A stretch of DNA of 64,000 bases from Microvelia longipes (lineage: Eukaryota; Arthropoda; Insecta; Hemiptera; Veliidae): NCBI GenBank assembly GCA_018340805.1, contig JACMZG010001863.1:21563145-21627144 (forward strand), in the 5' to 3' direction. Both the position numbers and the translations under genes were made by a program. Position 1 is the stretch's first letter. Each line of letters begins with the position of its first letter. Below the pieces are notes generated by a model. That model did not search any database, had not been told where the DNA came from, and saw only the letters and a program-made list of their open reading frames with translations. Positions 1 to 16,800 of the stretch are shown here, one piece after another.

Positions 1-215
1 CATTGGCTCCCTTAGATTATATTCCTACACAGTCAACTAATTATAAGGGTGTGTTATAATGTAGTGATGATGTAGTACAGTACATACAACTTAAAAAATA
101 GTTTCTACTTAGATTTTTAAATTAATTCAATATTGCTTTCCTACCTCCTAAAAGAAGAGGAAGCATCATATTTTTTAATAATTTAAAAAAATAAGATATG
201 AGGTAATGGTCAGAT

Positions 216-1627
<1,412 letters not shown>

Positions 1628-1756
1628 ACTTGTTTGAATAGTTTGGTCAATAATTTTGTATAAGATTCGAATTCAAAAAAGTTGATGTTTCTTTGAATAA
1701 TGTTAAAGTTCTTCAAGTTTAAGTTAATTTATCATTAAATAAGTTTAGTTCACACT

Positions 1757-1762
1757 TTTATT
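1757..1762 (-). promoter_or_regulatory. Probable poly(A) signal of WDR59
   Basis: AATAAA on the minus strand, about 92 nt after the TAA stop in the last WDR59 exon. It is the first canonical hexamer downstream. The assignment rests on distance only. Confidence 0.55.
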
Positions 1763-1853
1763 CCTAAATGGCAGGATTTACCATAACAGACTTTCATGAA
1801 AGACAGTTTCAATCCATAAAAAATTGTACATGTTAACACAGAGGCAAGCTGGG

Positions 1854-4800
1854 TTAAGTAGGCTGAAGAATACAATGACAGCCGCATCCTGAGGGACAGA
1901 CACTGTGTCTTGAGAACCAATCCTTAAGGTGTTTGGTATGACCTCCGTGATTGCACACAAGACAACCCACCGACAGACCTAGAAAACAACAAATCTCAGA
2001 AATCAGAACAAAAGTAAAATATAAAGTTTGGAGGGTGAGGTCAAAGATAATTGTAATGCATAAAATGTTTAAGAACTAAGGTGAGCGTTAATGGAGTTCA
2101 TCTTAATAAAAGAGGAAGAAGTCTCTCCACAAAAATATATTTCTTTATAGCAAAGCGCTTTCAACCTAACAAGAGGTCATCATCAGTGCTAGCCTAGCAA
2201 ACAAATAATACAATAAATCAGAAAAATAAGAGTAAGCTAATAAAATTTTATTTATTTTAAATTTTTATTAGCTTACTCTTACTTTTCTGATTTATTGTAT
2301 TATTTGTTTGTTAGGCTAGCACTGATGATGACCTCTTGTTAGGTTGAAAGCGCTTTGCTATAAAGAAATATATTTTTGTGGAGAGACTTCCTCCTCTTAT
2401 ATCATAAAATGTTTAGTGAATGAGGTATGGTTTTAAAAAATAGCATACACCATTTACTTCATTTGAGGTAATTATAATGATCATAATTAAAAATAAATTT
2501 ACATTAATATTTCTCAGTAAAATTTAAATGTATAAAAAAAGGAAGTGCACCAAAAAAGATGAGTAGACAAAAATTGATGATATCAATAAACAGAAACAAA
2601 AAAATTATCAGAGCTTAGTAAATTTGTTACATCAAATTTAAAACCAAAATTTATTTAGAATGGCATAAAGATAATTATCCTAGGAAACAATAAATATTTA
2701 AGTCCCTCTTAGTATACCCCTCCTAGTATACCTTCCTCTATGCAGCGCACTATAATTAATTCAGAATTTAATTTATTAAAAACAATATCAATTATAAGGC
2801 GCGTTCGAATATCCACGGCCTTCTAGATCCCTCTGGGCATTGGATCACCAACAAACTTTTTTTTATCATTGACGCTTATGGGAAATTTTTGAGGTGCGTT
2901 AGTTTTTTTCAAAATTTTCAGTAATTAGGTGGATTTGTGATAAATGAAGCCTATTTCCGTAATTTGCACGCTCTTTTGGTTAATGTCAAAGGGTATTTAC
3001 ATTCACTTAACGATTTATTTTTAATCTAACTTGGTACATACATAACTACTGTTGGACGTCAATGTTATTCACCCGATTTGTGTTCAAATTTTGAATGTAT
3101 TAATAAAAATTAGCTTAAATTGTTATTATTTGCTGTCAACAAAACAACAACAAAGAGGTAATTCGTATGTACGTATGTATGTATGTACGTATGTATGTAC
3201 ATACGGAAATAGGCTTCATTTATCACAAATCCGGCTAATTACTGAAAAATTTGAAAAAAAAACAAACGCACCTCAAAAATTTCCCATAAACGTCAATGAT
3301 AAAAAAAAGTTTGTTGGTGATCCATTGCCCAGAGGGATCTAGAAGGCCGTGGATATTCGACCGTGCCTTATTAAAAATATACTAAGTATTGTAATAAAAA
3401 CATTTCACACTCGCAAAGTTAGCCTAAGATTGCATTAGTTTAGCAAAAAATTGTAATTAGAACAACATTAATTATTAGGTGTAACACTGGTACATATTAC
3501 TTTATTTTTTTAAGCATATTTTAAGTGAGCTCTATTAGAGCCAATGAATATATTGCTAAGATATAAAAAGGCTGTGAATGTTTTGATAAACAAAACATTG
3601 GATACAAGAATTTAAAAATGAAAAAAAGGAACATTTACATTTTTTAATTTCATTTTTTTAATAAACTGTAAAAATTGATTTTTTGTATTTTTAGTGTGTC
3701 ATTTTTAAGTAGTTTTGCTAAATAAAAATACATTTCATTTCAAAAATTATACAACAATTTTAATTTAGAATCAAGGGCTAACATTTGGTGCCCAACCCTA
3801 CTAAGAGTATAATTCCCCAAATTACATAGTGTCCACCTTATTTATCGATAAATAAAAATATTAAATTTGAAAATAAGTTAAAAAAATGCAAGGGACCACT
3901 TTTAAATCAAGGATGGCCACCTATATAATTTATAGTAGTATAGTCTTCCTTAGTTATTAAATGTATATGTAGCTGCTAAATGCCACACAAAAAAAAGTTT
4001 TTAGATATATTATAATAACATAAGATTCCTCCACTAAAAATGAAAGCAAACTTAACTAAAATATAAACATTTCTATTTATATCTTGACATGGATAAAATA
4101 TCTTAAAAGTGCAAATAAATGTAAAAAAAGAAGTCTAGGATTTCGCTTAGAACCAGGAATATATTATACTTGAGTATACTTCCTTTTTATTGGAACAGTC
4201 TTAAGAGAAATGTTTATATCTAACATACCTTTAACTGGGGTCCTGCATAATATACAAACAAGTATTGGTCTTTTACAGTAATCACAAACTGATTTATTTG
4301 AGCATCTCTTGCATGTCTGACATTTTGATTCTAAATCCAAACCTTGATGAGAACTTGCAACTTCACTTACGTATTTCATTACCTACAAATAGATTCAAGT
4401 TGAATAAAAAACTTAAAAATAAATAACAGAAAGTAATATTTAAAAAAGGGGGCTTAACGTTCCCTTGTGTATTTTTTGTTGCCTAGTATCATTCCTTGAT
4501 TTATTATTATTTTGGTTTTATGAATTATACATTATAAATATATTAGTGCCGAGATTATCATGGAATAATGCATAGCTGCATACGCTGTATGCAGCTATTT
4601 ACAGATTTTATTAATTTACTTTAAGTATAAGTAATATTTCAGTGGAGGTTTAAATTACTAGGAACTAACACTTAGGAAAATCATTTAAAGGGTGTCTTCA
4701 AAAGGACAATTATTTTCCCCAAAAAATTCAAAAACTTTAAAATTTAAGTTATAATATTGTTTTCAAAGAGACATTGAACAAATGTGTTCGTAAATTAACA

Positions 4801-7800
4801 AATAATTACCTGGGCTCTGGCATCAAGTAACTGCCAACTTTGTAAAATATCAGCATAAGCCAACTTGTAAGTGTCAAATATATAGTTTAAACTTTCATCT
4901 AGGTGTAACCTCCTAAAAATAATAACAAAATATGACTTATCAGTAATTAATTTAAAATCATTTAAGATTTATTAAATGAATGAATAACACTGTTGGTTCT
5001 CAAAAGCTCAATACTTATTATAAGCTCAACATAGTTCAGTTAGTACTACTATTGTTACTAGTTATATCAAGATTATTTTATTACTAAGTAAGGATACATT
5101 ACCCATTACGCAGAGTTTGCTTATGATGTATTGTCCTCACAGATTCCTCATATATGTCAGACCAAGAGCTGGATCGAGTCAGTCTGTTATTAGATAGCTT
5201 CATATTATCAATAGGTAGCTCTAAATATAAGGCATGCCTGGCTCCATATCCATCAGGCTAAAAGTCAACAAATAAAGCACCAGATGTTAGATAAAGTTAT
5301 TTATTATAAAATAAATTGAGGTGAGAAATTGGTAGGCAATAGAAAATTGAATAATAAACTCAATGGCACATTAGAGCTTTTATTATCTGCCTTTGATTAT
5401 CTTTTATTTAACAAGTGCAATTCAGGTTTAAAAAAATTCTCATAGGTGACAAAACCCTATATTACAGCAGTATATCCCTAATTATCCCTATCCCTAAAAT
5501 GATCCCTATAAATATCCCTAAAAAATATAAAACAAAAACTTTAAAAAAAATTAAGGAATGGCTCCTAGAAACTCAAATTAGCCTACTTTTAGAATAATTA
5601 ATAATTGAATTTTTTTTTCTTTTTTATTTAACTAAGTTTATTTACATATATATTTTTTTCTTAACTTGTAATCTTGTTCTTAATTTTTAAAATTTTGTAA
5701 AAAAAAATTTCCGCGACTTCTAATTAAGTTTTCCTCATAAGCTTGCACGCCAAATTTAACCCCTTACATTTATTACTTAAAATGTCTCCCACACTCAGGA
5801 CTTCCTTGTGGGATTTCACGTGTTTTATTTTATTAACTTTTAAATAATTTGATAAACTGTAACTAATGATTGTAATACGATTAAAATTAAATTGTACCCA
5901 TTCTTAATGTATAAAGATTGTATAAAAAAATGTGAAATAAAAGCTTTAAATAAAAAAAAAAATCAACCTTTTTTTTGCTTGAACCAGTTGGGCCATTTAA
6001 TCTAAGAGTATCTACAATATTCTGTCGTGCTATCTATTTAGTACCAGTAATTAAAATCCTTTGATTAATGTGATAATTATTAATAGAAATCATGACAAAT
6101 CTGAATTACCTCAGGCGACAATGATTTATTAGATATTCTATGTTGAGGTTGTTTGGTTATGACAGTCTTGGAACCAAAAGCACAACACAACATGGCAGCA
6201 GTCTGCACATCACCTAAATTGATATAATACTCTATCCTGAAACAGTTTTAGGATCCATTACATTGCTTTACTAGACCACTTCAAATTTCATATCTAATAC
6301 CAACTACAGGACATCATTTCATTATAATATTAACCCATAAAAGTTAAACTAAAACATTGTTTTTGATCAAATAAATATAAAATTTGATAAAAAAAAACAA
6401 TGTAATTTTATTAGTAGTGTTTGTTCATAATCATAAGTGTTTGCTAAGAACCAATAATAATTTTATAACCTCAAAGTAAAAAAAGTTAAATTTGAATATT
6501 TTCAACCTAAAATAAAAAATAGCATGGAATAAGCAAAACTCACAGGGATGTTATCATTTCTAGCGACAGAGGATGTTTCTCCCAGGCAATATCCTCAATA
6601 TCTTTACTCTTATTTGATGGTAGCTGAGCTGCTAGAGCTGCCAATGCCCAGGTTTGCTCTAAATCATGTCTACCAACCTGACTAGCAATATTACCATTAC
6701 GTAAACACATCTCAACATTATCTTCATTATTAAAACTGAAAACAAAGCAGTCATTTTAAAAATAAAATAGAGTAAAATGATACCAGTTTATATTTAAATT
6801 CAACATACACAGATCAAGACTTATTTTTTGTTATCACAGATTTGAAGCTTTAACAGTTATGTCTAATAGTCTTGTTCACTTTTTATTTATTACATAACAA
6901 GTGTCTTGTAAAAGAATGGGGTGAAATATGGAGTAAGGAGTGTGTTTTTTTATATGTATTCCCTCTAGTGTCTTTTAAATACATTATTATGGATAAAGGG
7001 AACAAAAAATGTTCAAAATTCCTATTAATTAGATTAAATAGAAGATTTAACTTACACATATTTTTCAGCTAAGTCTTTTCTAATTGGAAATAAGGTAGAG
7101 ACATCATACAAGCTAACTGAGGCTTTCATGGATTTTCTTAGAGCTCCTCCAGATCCGCTAGACTAAACCGCAAACATTATTAATAGTAACATACAATCAT
7201 GGACATCCAAAATATTAAAAGCCAAACTAAAACTAAAAACAAAATTAAAGAGGTTCTTACTCTCTGATGTGAGTAGACAGTGGCTACAGAGAAGCTAGAA
7301 TCAGAATATAGATCAGCTAATGTTCTTGGTGTATTCTGCCCTAACTTATTCCAAACTTTTCGTCCAAAGCACACAAGTAAACCTAGAACAAATAAAACGT
7401 CTGGAGGTAAACAATGACATTAAAAAGTTGATTGCTTTTCTTTATGTAGCCTGCATATCTATCTGTTTAACCAATCAGAAACCAGAATATTATTAAACTG
7501 ATGTTAACCCTCCATGCATTCTGCAGTCACAAATTAGGATATTGATTTAATAAATTATTTACAAAAGTTTAAATTTTGTATAAAAGAAACTACGAATTCG
7601 AACTACCTTATCAGCAAAATTATTCCAAAGCTAAAATAATTGAGAAAGATGGAAAAAGAGGGCTACATAAAATCCATTACTTTATCAGAAAAGGAAAAGA
7701 ACTAATCTCATCTAGTCATTGATGGTAGAAAGATTATTAATAAAATGATTTCATAGGTTTTATAAGCGACTCTATTCAAAAGTTACCATTATGAGTGAAA

Positions 7801-10800
7801 TGAGCAGCAGACATCCTTGGAAAGGGAATAAATTTATCATTTAAATACTGCCTATACAGAACATTTCCTTCAGCTTTGATAATACTGCCAATGTTGTCAT
7901 CCCCTACAGGTAGCAGCTAAACAAAACATAAAACATGTTTTTAGCAAATTTCCTAAAACCTAAAATACGACCAGTATCAATATAAATTTCAAGTGGGGAA
8001 TCACTGTGAGTTGAATGAGAGTGGTCCAGAGTCAATATAAGCACTCAAAGCCAGGATACCTGGGTTCAAATCCTGGAAAGGACAATAATTTATTATCGTA
8101 TTTTTGACATTTTATAAGTAAATAACTACAAAATAATCCTGGCATGTCAGGCGAATTTATTTAGGATTGCATGGTTCCATGCTTTACAATCCATTTCTTG
8201 CTTAAAGTTCTGGTTTATGCTTTATAACTTGAGTAGTTACTCAAATATTTAGCACTACTCGTAACTCATCTTTTTGTGCAAATAATGGTGTGCACTAATA
8301 ATCAAATAATAATAATACAAATAATTTCCTTTGAAAAATATAGAAAAAATGAGTTACAAGTAGTGTTTGATAATTGAGTAACTGCTCAAGTTATAAAGCC
8401 TGAACTGAAGCAAGAAATGGATTGTTCAGCACAGAAACAAGGAAATCATTCCCAAGGAAATTCACCTGACATATAGACCACTGCATCAGAATTTTTATTT
8501 ACTCCATGATATAATAATTAAATAATTTTAATATTTTTACTACATATTTTCTTTAATATAACTAATTTCTTTATAACAACATCCCTTTAAAAAAATATTT
8601 ATGTTCAGATCAAAAACTTATGCCGACATTATTCTTTAAGGCAAACAACTTAGAGCATTTTTCTCTATATTTTTTATCCAAGCCTTATATCATCATCATC
8701 ATCACTAATATTTAAAAAAATATACTAATTGATAGAGAAAAAAAATACAACATAGAAACAATACATATGCTAACTATCTTACCTGCTGTAAAGTAGATAC
8801 AAATTGTCGCAAGCATTGTTCAAGACATGTTTTGTTTTTCTTTACTCTCAGATAGGCTGTATGTTTGACTAGCTAGGCACCACAAAACAATAAATAACTT
8901 TATCAGTACAAGAAACGTTTTAGGCTATTAGATCATAAAAAATATAACAGATCATTTTCTTATCAATATGTTCATGATTGATCAATTAAATGTTTAAAAA
9001 TCTCTTATGGCCATCACAAAACTGCTGGTGAAACAACTCCATGTTTAGTTAAATTAGAGTTGTTAAACATTAAACAATTATTTTTAATGTTCATCTTTAG
9101 ATTTATTTCTTCATAATTGATGGTGTGAGCCATTTAAAATTGTCTTTTAAGACATAAAAAATGCATTGATAGAAGTTAAAAACAAAAATAAAATCATAAA
9201 ATTAAAACAGAAAAAAATGATAAAATTATGGGCATATTAATTGAAAAAATACAAGATAATAGAGAAAAAGATAACAAATATATAAATAATAGATTATTAT
9301 TTATTGTAAGTCCCTAATTATTTGACAAAGGATGTCTTGACTTTATAGCCAAATAAATCATTGCCATATGAAACCTAATTTACTTAAATGATAAATGGTA
9401 ACAAACTAAAGAAATCACAGGAGAGTACATAAAAAAATCTTGCAGGTGACTAATCATTTTAAGAAGTTCATGTATGCTACCCTTTTGTTATCTAAGACCA
9501 ATTTTATTAAATACCTAGCAGGGTTTTTTTAAAGTTATTATATTTTTTTTATGATCTTTCTTTATTAGTGGATATTTATGACACATTTATAAAATAATGT
9601 TTTGTTGGTACCCCTACTTAACACCATCAGTAATCCTGCTTTTGTGTTATCAGTGGAATTCTATTGTGTTTACGGTTCTATGCACCTTTTATATTAGTAT
9701 TATTCTAAGCTGTACTAAAATTTAAACAAAGCAGATTTCAATTTTAAAAAACTGCACAAATAAATACAATAGTAAATGGTTTATAATTTGTCATTTTACC
9801 TTAATAAGTTTGGCTTGAATGAGATGGTCCATCTGTGAGTCTTCACTGAACTCAAAGGTAGGAACTGTGTTGTTAGGGTAATCCAGGGGGAATCTAATGT
9901 TTAATATTATTATGGAATTGTTTATATCTAGTTTTGCTATACAAATCCTTTCAACTGCGTTCTGAAATCATAAAATGAAAACATAGAAAAAATTGTCACA
10001 ATATTGGCGATATGCCACACACGTTGAACACATAGATACCAAATAGATCAGTGACAACTTTAACTATGAAATACAACTATTACTGTACAACATATGATGC
10101 TAGAGTGCAAGCAGTAAAAAAATCTCCACTAATCTGAACAGAACTTCTTCAAGATAATGTCACAACATAAGGTTCGATTTTAAGATTTTCTAAATGACTA
10201 TAATTTGGAAATGATAATTTCACTTATTCAAGAATCATTCTAAAAACTATAAAAAATGGATTAAACAATAAAATAATTTAACCCAGTATTAACTTTGATA
10301 CAGGGAAAAGCTTAAACACCTAAGATTTGAATAGCCACATAAAACAAGTTTATGTTAAATTTACTTAAAGTTTATACTTAAGTAAATATGTACTCACTGT
10401 TTGCAATTTCAAATTATTTATTGTATTTAATTCTTGACTATTGAATTCCTGCTGAAGAATACTGGTTATATCAGGCACTACAGGAACTGGTTCTATGATG
10501 TCTAGCGGAGAGGAATCTGTCTCACTGTCAGAACTCAGTACCATATCAGCAACTGTCATCATCTCATCTACTTCAATAGCCTGCAAGATATAATCTAGTA
10601 AGTGACAAACAATATTATGTGAAATGTGATGAGGACAGTGTAAGAAGACAAATAATATTACTTAATACAATAATAAAAATTACATTTTAAAACAGGGTTT
10701 AATCCAAAACATTCCAAAATTGTTATTGACTTATAGATGTAATATCATTAGCAAAAATTAAAGTCAGTTAAGAAGAACCTTAATGATAAACCCAGCCTTT

Positions 10801-13800
10801 TGTATACGGTTCCTCACCAGATAAGTATTTGTAATTAATGTTTTTCATTATCAGATAAGGATTTGTAATTAATGTTTTTATTTTTTCATGAAATTCATTA
10901 ATCAGTTTGTTGTTATTCAGATTTAGAAACAGGCAGTACAGTTAGAATTAGACAGTAATTTATCTTTGATAATTAATAAATTTATCAAGACAGTAACAGC
11001 CAAGTTTTTTGAATAAAAATAATAAATAAAAATATATTTCCATAAAAATTAATTAAATAAAATCTTTAAAAAAGATAATACATCCAACCAAATATAAAAT
11101 TTAATTTTCATTTCAAGGTGCAGGTATTATAATGGGTGGTAATGTATAACAAAACAAACGAAAAATAATTACCTGACAGACTTCTAAGTCCTGACCACCA
11201 GATGAGATATCTGTCATGTACCCAATATTTGCTAGAAAACATAAATTAAACATAATACATTTTTAAGAATGGTCCAAAGAGTATACTAAATTCTCAATGG
11301 CAAGGTCAAGTTGTACAAAAAAGGTCTAAAAGAAGTAAAGAAAGAATTAAATTATTCAAACATGGTTGATTGCATTCTTATGACCAGATATAAATTGATA
11401 TAAAATGATGTTGATATAAATGACCAGATTGTACAATTTTACATTTAAGTGTAATATGTATTTATCTTAACATTTTTATTTATTGTTATAAATAAATTGC
11501 TATTGTCATTATAACATGTTTATTATATGTTACACTTTCTTCAAAAAACTGTAATGCTAACTGAAGACAGGTATATATTATATTTTCTATTAATTATTAT
11601 TAATAATAATAATATAATAATATTTTTGTTAATTATCTATTTGATATTATAATGTATACATATCCCTGTAGATTTCAATATTTATGTTTAAATACTAGGA
11701 TTATTTTATTTAATTATTTATTGATAACAGGTTATTTAAAGTTAAATATTTGACTATACTATTACTATTAAAATTGAATGCTATAGTAGTGTCTCCATAA
11801 GAATGCTATAATAGCGTCTCCATAAGGGTGCTATAATAGTGTCTCCATAAGAATGCTATAATATTCTTCATTCAGAGTGTTTGCACTAATAATGAATTTA
11901 TATAGTATACAACTTGTCAGTAAGCAAAACTTACTCTCTATTGGTATATGAGATTCCTCTGACTCCTCTGTGTAATTAATACTTTCCTCACTCACAGCTG
12001 AACAAACCTATACAAAGAAAATAATTTACATTCATTCTCAGACTCTTTTGTGTAATTAATACTTTCCTCACTCACAGCTGAACAACCTATACAAGAAAAT
12101 AATTTACATTCATTCTCAGACTCTTTTGTGTAATTAACTTTCCTCACTCACAGCTGAACAAACCTATACAAAGAAAATAATTTACATTCATTCTCAGACT
12201 CTTTTGTGTAATTAATACTTTCCTCACTCACAGCTGAACAAACCTATACAAAGAAAATAATTTACATTCATTCTCAGACTCTTTTGTGTAATTAATACTT
12301 TCCTCAATCACAGCTGAACAAACCTATGCAAAGAAAATAATTAACATTCATTCTCTGACTCTTCTGTGTAATTAATACTTTCCTCACTCACAGCTGAACA
12401 AACCTATGCAAAGAAAATAATTTACATTCATTCTCAGACTCTTTTGTGTAATTAATACTTTCCTCACTCACAGCTGAACAAACCTATGCAAAGAAAATAA
12501 TTAACATTCATTCTCTGACTCTTCTGTGTAATTAATACTTTCCTCACTCACAGCTAAACAAACCTATAAAAAGAAAATAATTTACATTCATTCTCTGACT
12601 CCTCTGTGTAATTAATACATTCCTCACTCACAGCTAAACAAACCTATGCAAAGAAAATAATTTACATTCATTCTCAGACTCTTTTGTGTAATTAATACTT
12701 TCCTCAATCACAGCTGAACAAACCTATGCAAAGAAAATAATTAACATTCCTTCTCAGACTCTTCTGTGTAATTAATACTTTCCTCACTCACAGCTAAACA
12801 AACCTATAAAAAGAAAATAATTTACATTCATTCTCAGACTCTTCTGTGTAATTAATACTTTCCTCACTCACAGCTAAACAAACCTATAAAAAGAAAATAA
12901 TTTACATTCATTCTCAGACTCTTCTGTGTAATTAATACATTCCTCACTCACAGCTAAACAAACCTATGCAAAGAAAATAATTTACATTCATTCTCTGACT
13001 CCTCTGTGTAATTAATACTTTCTTCTCTCACAGCTGTACAAACCTATACAAAGAAAATAATTTACATTCATTCTCAGACTCTTCTGTGAGATTAATATTT
13101 TCCTCACTCACAGCTGAACAAACCTATACAAAGAAAATAATTTACATTCATCCTCAGACTCTTCTGTGTAATTAATACATTCCTCACTCACAGCTGAACA
13201 AACCTATGCACAGAAAATAATTTACATTCATTCTCAGACTCTTCTGTGTATTTAATACTTTCCTTACTCACAGCTGAACAGACCTATGCAAAGAAAATAA
13301 TTTACATTCATTCTCTAACTCCTCTGTGTAATTAATACTTTCCTCACTCACAGCTGAACAAACCTATACACAGAAAATAATTTACATTCATTCTCTGACC
13401 CCTCTGTGTTAAGTAAATACTTAGCTTTTATGGGTTTCGACCCACTTTTTGCAATTTAGCTGTGATCATTAAGCCATTACAATCATTGGACCTAATAAAA
13501 TCAGATGACCTGCCAAGAGGAATATTTTTTACACCATCGTTTACAATTTAACAGGAATGCGAACTTGTTGGTTAAGAGTATCCACTAAGAAAAAATCTCA
13601 ATACATAATGCATAATTTATATTTCCATTACAATAAACATGGTCTGCCTCCTTTGTTCAGGTTGTTAGTGTGTGTGACTAACATTTGACACCACAGAGGT
13701 CTGGAGTTTGCATCCTAGGTTACTCTTAGTTTTAAAAAAAATATTTTTAAATAATCATCATCTTCGGATAACACTTTAAGTGTAACAGTTGCCATTACCT

Positions 13801-16800
13801 GAGGTGGTCCCACTGAGGTTATCCCTTATGAGCCAATAGACTCTAAATTGACATTATTTATAATTATATATAATACAAAAAAATATTTTATCCCCACACT
13901 ATAGACAAGACTTATATAATAATAATATATAATAATAATATACATATAATAATAATAAATAAATATATTTATATATTATTAGCTTACAAATATTTTATAT
14001 GTTAATATTTTTTTTTAAATTTTCTTTAAGTTTATTTTTTGCTGAGGGGCCAAGGAGAGCTGCCACCCTCGCTGGCCAGTCCACCCTCTGATTCAGGTAA
14101 AATTATAGTTTAGTTTTGGATTTTTAATGCAAATACAATACTTTTGCTCATCTACGGTATAAATAAGGAAAAGTATTAGTAACACAGCAATTTGTTAGAT
14201 TAAAAAAAAAGTAATAGGCTGGACAACCTTAACTCTTTGTAATATACTTACAGTTTCAATAAAAGATTCTCCATGCCATAGTCTCAGAGTATTATCTTTA
14301 GACCAAGTTACCAGTTGATATTTGGATTTTTCTGTAACAGGATTAAATTTTACATAATATAAAGGAAATAAATATGCAATGAATCTTAAGGGATGTTGTA
14401 TTTGCATATCATAGGCTTTAGGATGGCTGAGTTTTCTAAGGTCCTTATTTATATCCTTAGGGCTAAACAGCAATGCCTGTTTAAGTTGGGATTCAAATCT
14501 TGCTCAGGACAGTACCTATTTTACTTTTTTAATAGCACATGCTAATAGTATTTTACAAAATAAAAAAAGTTAGTAACATTAAATAAGTGGGCTATTCACA
14601 AGCGATTGTACAAGTGGTTCCCCTCTCCCCTGGTAATCTAATAATATACATATCTCATGCAAATTTAAAAGAAAGAATATTTTAATTACAGATTAAGGAA
14701 AATAACAAACTTAAACTAAGATCTTTCTATGTGTTCATTCATTAACTGTTTTTCTTAGTTATTTTATCCGCTATAGCCTAGCCCATAACCTTAATTTTTA
14801 TTTTATACAATCAACTCCCCAACTCAGTTCTAAATAGACCTTGTTGTATTGCCATTTATGAATATAGAATAGGGCTAAATGTAAATACAATTTTTACTTG
14901 TGATTGTATATTCGTAACTTTTGTCAATAAAGTATTTTTGGATTGAATTTAATTGAAACATACAGTACACTATTTGTTCCCACTAAGAAGTATTTTCAAA
15001 GTAGTAAGTATTAAATTTTTTAAGTGAAGAATAAACACAAACATTCTTCTAAATAAACATTATCTCCAGACAGTTTATTAACTAGTTTTTAGAGAGTAAA
15101 GAAGCACTTTTCACTCCCAAGGGAGAAAAAGTTACTTTTCACTCCCTTGGGAGTAAAAAGTAATTTTTTCTTCCTTGGGAATAAAAATAAAAAACGTTTC
15201 CTATTATTGGGTTATTATAGCCAATTATATCAATTTTTTAGGGGAGTGATATTCTCTAAATTTATACAGGTGACCGATCATTTTTTGTAATTTTTGGGGG
15301 GAGTGGCACCCCTAAAATTAATTAGGGGGAGCCAACCAAATTTTTTTTATTGGCTTAAAATCCGTTTCAGGTCAAAAGAAGTTGTTTGGAACAATTTTTT
15401 TTTTTTTTGAGGCAGCATCTCATAAATGTATAAGGGGGCCAAAAAAATTAAAATAAAATACAACAAAGCGTATTAAAATAAAATCAATGTCTCGAGATAA
15501 AACCTTGTATGCACCTTGGGGGTAAAATGCAATTTTCCCCTTCGCAATTACCTCTCTCGGCTTTGCCTAGGGAGTTAATAGTCATAACTCCCTCAAAACA
15601 TGTGCAAGGATGAAACTTGACACATATGTTGGTCTTTTCTATGACTAAATGACAACTTTTTTATAAGAAAATTGTATATTGTTAGGATGGGAGCATTACT
15701 TAAGATCACCAGTGAATCGCTTTTTGTATTATCAGTAGTGCTCCTTCTATATATAGTATTATTCTAAGGTTATAAATGAGAAAAAGTGAAAAAATGAGGA
15801 TTACAGGAGGAAAAGTCACTTACCAGAGTCTGAAGGCCTCCAAGCAAAATCAAGTACTATATCAGTGTGACCAAGAAATGTATGTACAGGTGACGATGGA
15901 GCTGATAGATTCCACATCAATAGACTGTTATCTCCCCTCTTTTGTGGTGGTATCACTGACATTAACATACCATTTCCAAATGGCTGACAACAACATGAAT
16001 TTAAAATAAATTTAAGTTCATCCTTTCCTTTTAAAACATTCTACATATGGGTTATTACCAAAAACATATGAATGATCCAATACAAATTATTATATTAAAT
16101 CAACTAGTAAAAGATGTATTAAAATAACTTTTGATGAAACCAAACTATATATAAGGGACTAAATTTAACTTCTTTAAAATAAGGTTTATCAAACTGTAAC
16201 ACATTTCTTCCGAGAATAGATTATTTAATTGAAATGACTAGCAATGAAACATTTTTAAAACAAGGCTATGTTTTTTCAGCGCATAGGTTCAATAAAATTT
16301 AAATTATTTACTTTCAATTTAAATATGAGTTAAAGTTATTTATTATGCCTTCATGTAAATAAGATGCCCAGTTATAAGGGATAGAGTATAAAATATGATT
16401 GTTTCTGTAAATTTAATTTTTAAAAAAAAACATACCAAAAAGTAACATTTTTGGTAACATTTAAGTAAAAAAATAAACATTTAAAACATTTTTAAACACA
16501 TAATTTTTTTTATGTAAATACAGGAAATAAAAAGCAAAGTAAATAAGAACATACCATGAAAGTAGCTCTATATACTGGAGCAGTGGATGATATAGTAACA
16601 TGTTCTTGTTTTAATGACAAAGTATTAAAAAACTTAACAGTACAATCCTGTCCTGTAGTGGCTAACTGATTCTTTTTATTTCTACTCCAGTCAATACTGT
16701 ATATCTATAATACAAAAAATGTACAATTTTATATTATATTTCGTGATTAGTTGATTCCAGTATTGATATTATAGTAAAACACATGGTTATTATCAGTTGA

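Noticed and set aside
3052..3342. 96-codon plus frame
   Set aside because: It consists of the right arm and internal simple repeat of the 2796-3370 inverted-repeat element.
11950..13410. The 80-bp array as a CRISPR array or satellite centromere
   Set aside because: Units are contiguous with no variable spacers, the host is eukaryotic, and the unit is homologous to the adjacent WDR59 exon 9.
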